The notes under the pieces are model-generated. The model ran no database searches, was not told the origin of the DNA, and saw only the letters and a list, made by a program, of their open reading frames with translations. Positions 3,826-6,198 of a DNA stretch of 6,198 bases are shown piece by piece. The stretch covers positions 1 through 6,198 of the forward strand of contig JADYZK010000226.1 in the NCBI GenBank assembly GCA_020853175.1, written 5' to 3'. Numbering within the stretch: position 1 is the first letter of the stretch; each line of letters starts with the position of its first letter. The translations under genes were made by a program, and so were the position numbers. The stretch comes from Bacteroidales bacterium (lineage in GTDB: Bacteria; Bacteroidota; Bacteroidia; Bacteroidales; F082).

Positions 3826-6198
3826 TATTTCTTTTGGATTTGTTGAACGTATTGATAAAAAAGTTCGTGAATTTGTGGGCGAATGCTCATCTTGGCCAAG
3901 AGATTGGTTTTGGCATTGGGATACACTCTGTTGGACAAAAATACTACTACTAATTTATTTTTTGGGTCGGCCCAAACAAAAGTGCCTGTAAAACCGGTGT
4001 GGCCAAAACTTTCGGGCGAAGCACTTTTGGCCATGGATCGGCTGGTTTCTTTGGGGTCCAAAGGAGGTTTGTCGAAGCCAAGTCCACGGCGATTGTTTTT
4101 AAAATGGGTGCGTGTGAAGTAGTTTAAGGTTTGAGGTTCAAAAATTTTCACGCCATCAAGGCTGCCTTTGTTAAGGAACATTTGCATCAGCAGAGCCACT
4201 TGATGGGCGTTGCCAAACAATCCTGCATGTCCGGCAATACCACCCAGCATGGCGGCACCGGGATCGTGCACATCGCCTTGAAGCAGTTGTTTCCTGAAAT
4301 CTTGATCGTCTTCGGTGGGGGCAATGAGGCTGCGTGGAAATTTTTTCAAAGGTTGGTAGGTGATTGAATCTAAGGCCAGCGGGCGATAAACATTATCATA
4401 AACAAATTCTTCAAAAGGTTGGTTGGTAAGCAGTTCCACAATCACCGGAAGGATGATAAACCCCATGTCGCTATAGCGGTATTCTTTCACTTTCAGTTTG
4501 CTCGTACCAATTTGTTGAAACATGGCATAGCGGTAATTTCGGTGCATATAAATGCTGTCGGCAATGCGGTAGGGGTGATCGGCATCAGCGGTTTTGGCAT
4601 ACACAAAAGGATCGAGGTCTTTATTTTTGATGGTTTTCAAATAAAAGGGAATCCATCCGTCGAGCCCCGATTGATGGGCAAGAATGTCATAAATTCTCAG
4701 TTGGCCTTTGTCGGTTTTGTTGAGATAAGGTAGAAAATCGCCCAAGGTTTGGCTCATGAAAAGGCTGCTGTCTTCATACAAGCGCATCACGGCGGGCGTG
4801 GTGGCTAAAATTTTGGTTAGGCTCGCCAGATCGTAGAGGGTTGCTGCGGTTACAGGATGAGTAGAGTCGTAAGTGAGGAAACCAAACGATTTATTATAGA
4901 TGCAATTTCCGTTGTGAAGGGCTACAATTTGGCAGCCAGGATATGCCTTTTTCAGGATTCCGTCTTGGGCAATAGAATCAATCTTATCGAAAAACGGATT
5001 TTTTATTGCCGGTGGGTCGGTTTTTTTTTTGTCTGCTTCATTGAGCAGTCCGGTAACATTTTGATTTGTTTTGGTAGTCATTCCCTCGCCGGCCTTGAAG
5101 CCGGTTTTCAACGAAACAGGCAATTTGCCTTTGGCTTCAAGCTTGCCTATAAGTATCTGAACAACGGCCTGAATGCTTTCATCACGGTCTTGATAGCCGA
5201 TAAGAATGGCTTTATACTGTTCGTTTACAGCAAACAGGTCGAGGGCATACGGTGAAGCAAACAGGTTGAAAATGATGTCCTTGTCTTTTGAAAGGGTTTG
5301 CATAAGTTGTATTACTCCATCGGTGACGCCGTATTTTTTGGCTGCAAGCATGGAGGTGTTTTGCAGGTTTACGATCACCTTTTTGAAGGGCTTCAACTTT
5401 TTTATCACTGCGGCAATGGCTTCTTTATCGGCGTTTTTGTTGAGGGTAAAGGCTTGAACCACTATTCCTTTTTTTGAAAGCTCAGTTTTAAAAGCAGCTT
5501 CTGTTTCTTTGCCGATTGTCAGCAATGCCATGGTGTCGGTCGCAGGCTTAAGTGGGAGGAGGTCATCGCTGTTTCGTAACAATGTAACTGCCTCATTGAA
5601 CAGCTGTTGGTTGAGTTGTTGGTATTCAACTTTAGCGAGGTCCTTGTTCAGCCCTTCGATATTGGAGGGTCGGTATGTGTTTAGTCCCACCTTGTATTTG
5701 TAATGAAGGATTTTTTTACAGCTTTCTTCAATGCGGGCCATGCTGAGGCTGCCATCAGCAACACCATCGAGAATGGTTTGTATGGCCAAAGGAATATTTT
5801 CGGGCAACAGCAAAATGTCATTGCCGGCCATAAGGGCTGCAAGTTCAATTTTTCCTGACGGCTGAACAGATGTAACACCTTTCATGTCAAGTCCATCGGT
5901 AATGATAAGGCCTTTAAAGCCCATTTCGTTTTTCAGGATGCCTGTAACAATAGGATAGGAAAGACTGCTGGGTAAATTGGGTGTGGCATCCAAAGCAGGA
6001 ATGTGCAGATGGGCCGTCATAATGGCATCAACGCCACTTTCAATCATTTTTTTGAAAGGTACCAGTTCTACCGAATCGAAGTGTGCCCGCGAATGGTTTA
6101 AAACGGGTAAGGTATAATGAGAATCGTTTTGGGTGTCGCCGTGTCCGGGAAAATGTTTGGCTGTGGCAATTGTTCCACCTTGCTGCATGGCAATTGCA
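3825..6198 (-). CDS. GH3 beta-N-acetylglucosaminidase (NagZ-like) fused to a beta-lactamase-fold serine hydrolase, 5' end outside window
   Basis: The frame is open to the window edge; the ATG at 6188 is internal, because Ala-Ile-Ala codons precede it and the GH3 barrel would otherwise lack its first half. Numbering from that Met (787 residues to the TAA), residues 1-170 are the end of the GH3 barrel. They hold KHFPGHGDTQNDSH at 11-24, the NagZ-type loop with the Asp22-His24 acid/base dyad, and TDGLDM at 97-102 with Asp98 as probable nucleophile. Residues about 190-375 are a GH3 C-terminal domain. A Lys-rich linker follows, then from about 400 a class C beta-lactamase/PBP-like domain with SLTK at 456-459, YSD at 572-574 in the YxN position, and HTG at 730-732 in the KTG position. 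B. subtilis splits comparable activities between NagZ and AmiE, which remove GlcNAc and then the peptide from muropeptides; the same order of action is inferred here. A signal peptide cannot be checked. The complete protein would probably be near 950-1000 residues. Confidence 0.9.
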   Translation of the reverse strand, partial: AIAMQQGGTIATAKHFPGHGDTQNDSHYTLPVLNHSRAHFDSVELVPFKKMIESGVDAIMTAHLHIPALDATPNLPSSLSYPIVTGILKNEMGFKGLIITDGLDMKGVTSVQPSGKIELAALMAGNDILLLPENIPLAIQTILDGVADGSLSMARIEESCKKILHYKYKVGLNTYRPSNIEGLNKDLAKVEYQQLNQQLFNEAVTLLRNSDDLLPLKPATDTMALLTIGKETEAAFKTELSKKGIVVQAFTLNKNADKEAIAAVIKKLKPFKKVIVNLQNTSMLAAKKYGVTDGVIQLMQTLSKDKDIIFNLFASPYALDLFAVNEQYKAILIGYQDRDESIQAVVQILIGKLEAKGKLPVSLKTGFKAGEGMTTKTNQNVTGLLNEADKKKTDPPAIKNPFFDKIDSIAQDGILKKAYPGCQIVALHNGNCIYNKSFGFLTYDSTHPVTAATLYDLASLTKILATTPAVMRLYEDSSLFMSQTLGDFLPYLNKTDKGQLRIYDILAHQSGLDGWIPFYLKTIKNKDLDPFVYAKTADADHPYRIADSIYMHRNYRYAMFQQIGTSKLKVKEYRYSDMGFIILPVIVELLTNQPFEEFVYDNVYRPLALDSITYQPLKKFPRSLIAPTEDDQDFRKQLLQGDVHDPGAAMLGGIAGHAGLFGNAHQVALLMQMFLNKGSLDGVKIFEPQTLNYFTRTHFKNNRRGLGFDKPPLDPKETSRSMAKSASPESFGHTGFTGTFVWADPKNKLVVVFLSNRVYPNAKTNLLAKMSIRPQIHELFYQYVQQIQKK
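5021..5030 (-). repeat. A10 homopolymer in the interdomain linker of the fusion gene
   Basis: The coding strand has ten consecutive A residues, read as AAA AAA AAA plus the first base of ACC (Lys387-Lys388-Lys389-Thr390). It is the longest homopolymer I see in the window. One base fewer brings an in-frame TAA after nine further codons, counting from the first Lys codon at 5030; one base more brings a TAA after about sixteen. Either change would end the protein just after the GH3 part. The reading frame as given is intact. Confidence 0.9.

Noticed and set aside
4857..5255. 132-codon plus-strand open frame opposite the fusion gene
   Set aside because: It is antisense to conserved GH3 C-terminal and linker sequence and has no recognisable motif or ribosome binding site.
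3825..6188. Taking the ATG at 6188 as the true start of the fusion gene
   Set aside because: Open codons continue to the window edge, and this start would remove the first half of the GH3 barrel and any signal peptide.

Overview
The window looks like chromosomal DNA of a Bacteroidota bacterium. The gene families are typical of that phylum (a GH3/serine-hydrolase fusion, a YqgE/AlgH protein, a rhomboid protease with an H-x-A-H motif). Genes are tightly packed, GC content is moderate by eye, most starts lack a Shine-Dalgarno sequence, and two intergenic regions carry TAnnTTTG-like -7 elements. I cannot name a genus. I see no mobile element, tRNA, rRNA, CRISPR array or phage gene, and no gap over 100 bases without a coding region.

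Layout. At the left edge, on the minus strand, is the 5' part (241 codons) of a MurL-like protein; its 3' end lies outside the window. It is divergently arranged, across 64 bases, from a plus-strand yqgE/algH-family gene (789-1370). That gene converges, with only 11 bases between stop codons, on a minus-strand series. Read in transcription order from the right edge, the series is: a large GH3 N-acetylglucosaminidase-like plus beta-lactamase-fold hydrolase fusion whose N-terminus lies outside the window (3825-6198); a cation diffusion facilitator exporter (2917-3825, TAATG overlap); an 87-base gap with a likely internal promoter; a five-pass membrane protein of unknown function (1987-2829); and a rhomboid protease (1382-1990, ATGA overlap with a strong GGAGG ribosome binding site inside the upstream gene).

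How the genes may work together. The fusion protein resembles the Bacillus subtilis NagZ (YbbD) plus AmiE (YbbE) pair joined in one chain, so it is a candidate two-step muropeptide-processing enzyme. The MurL-like protein belongs to a family with a role in peptidoglycan precursor synthesis, so the window has a loose cell-envelope theme. The metal exporter is co-translated with the fusion for no obvious reason. The membrane protein and rhomboid form a translationally coupled pair, and this is the least explained unit here. Nothing in the window amounts to a clearly new defence or mobile system. The points most worth a second look are the A10 tract exactly in the linker of the fusion, the unknown protein coupled to the rhomboid, and the MurL-like gene.
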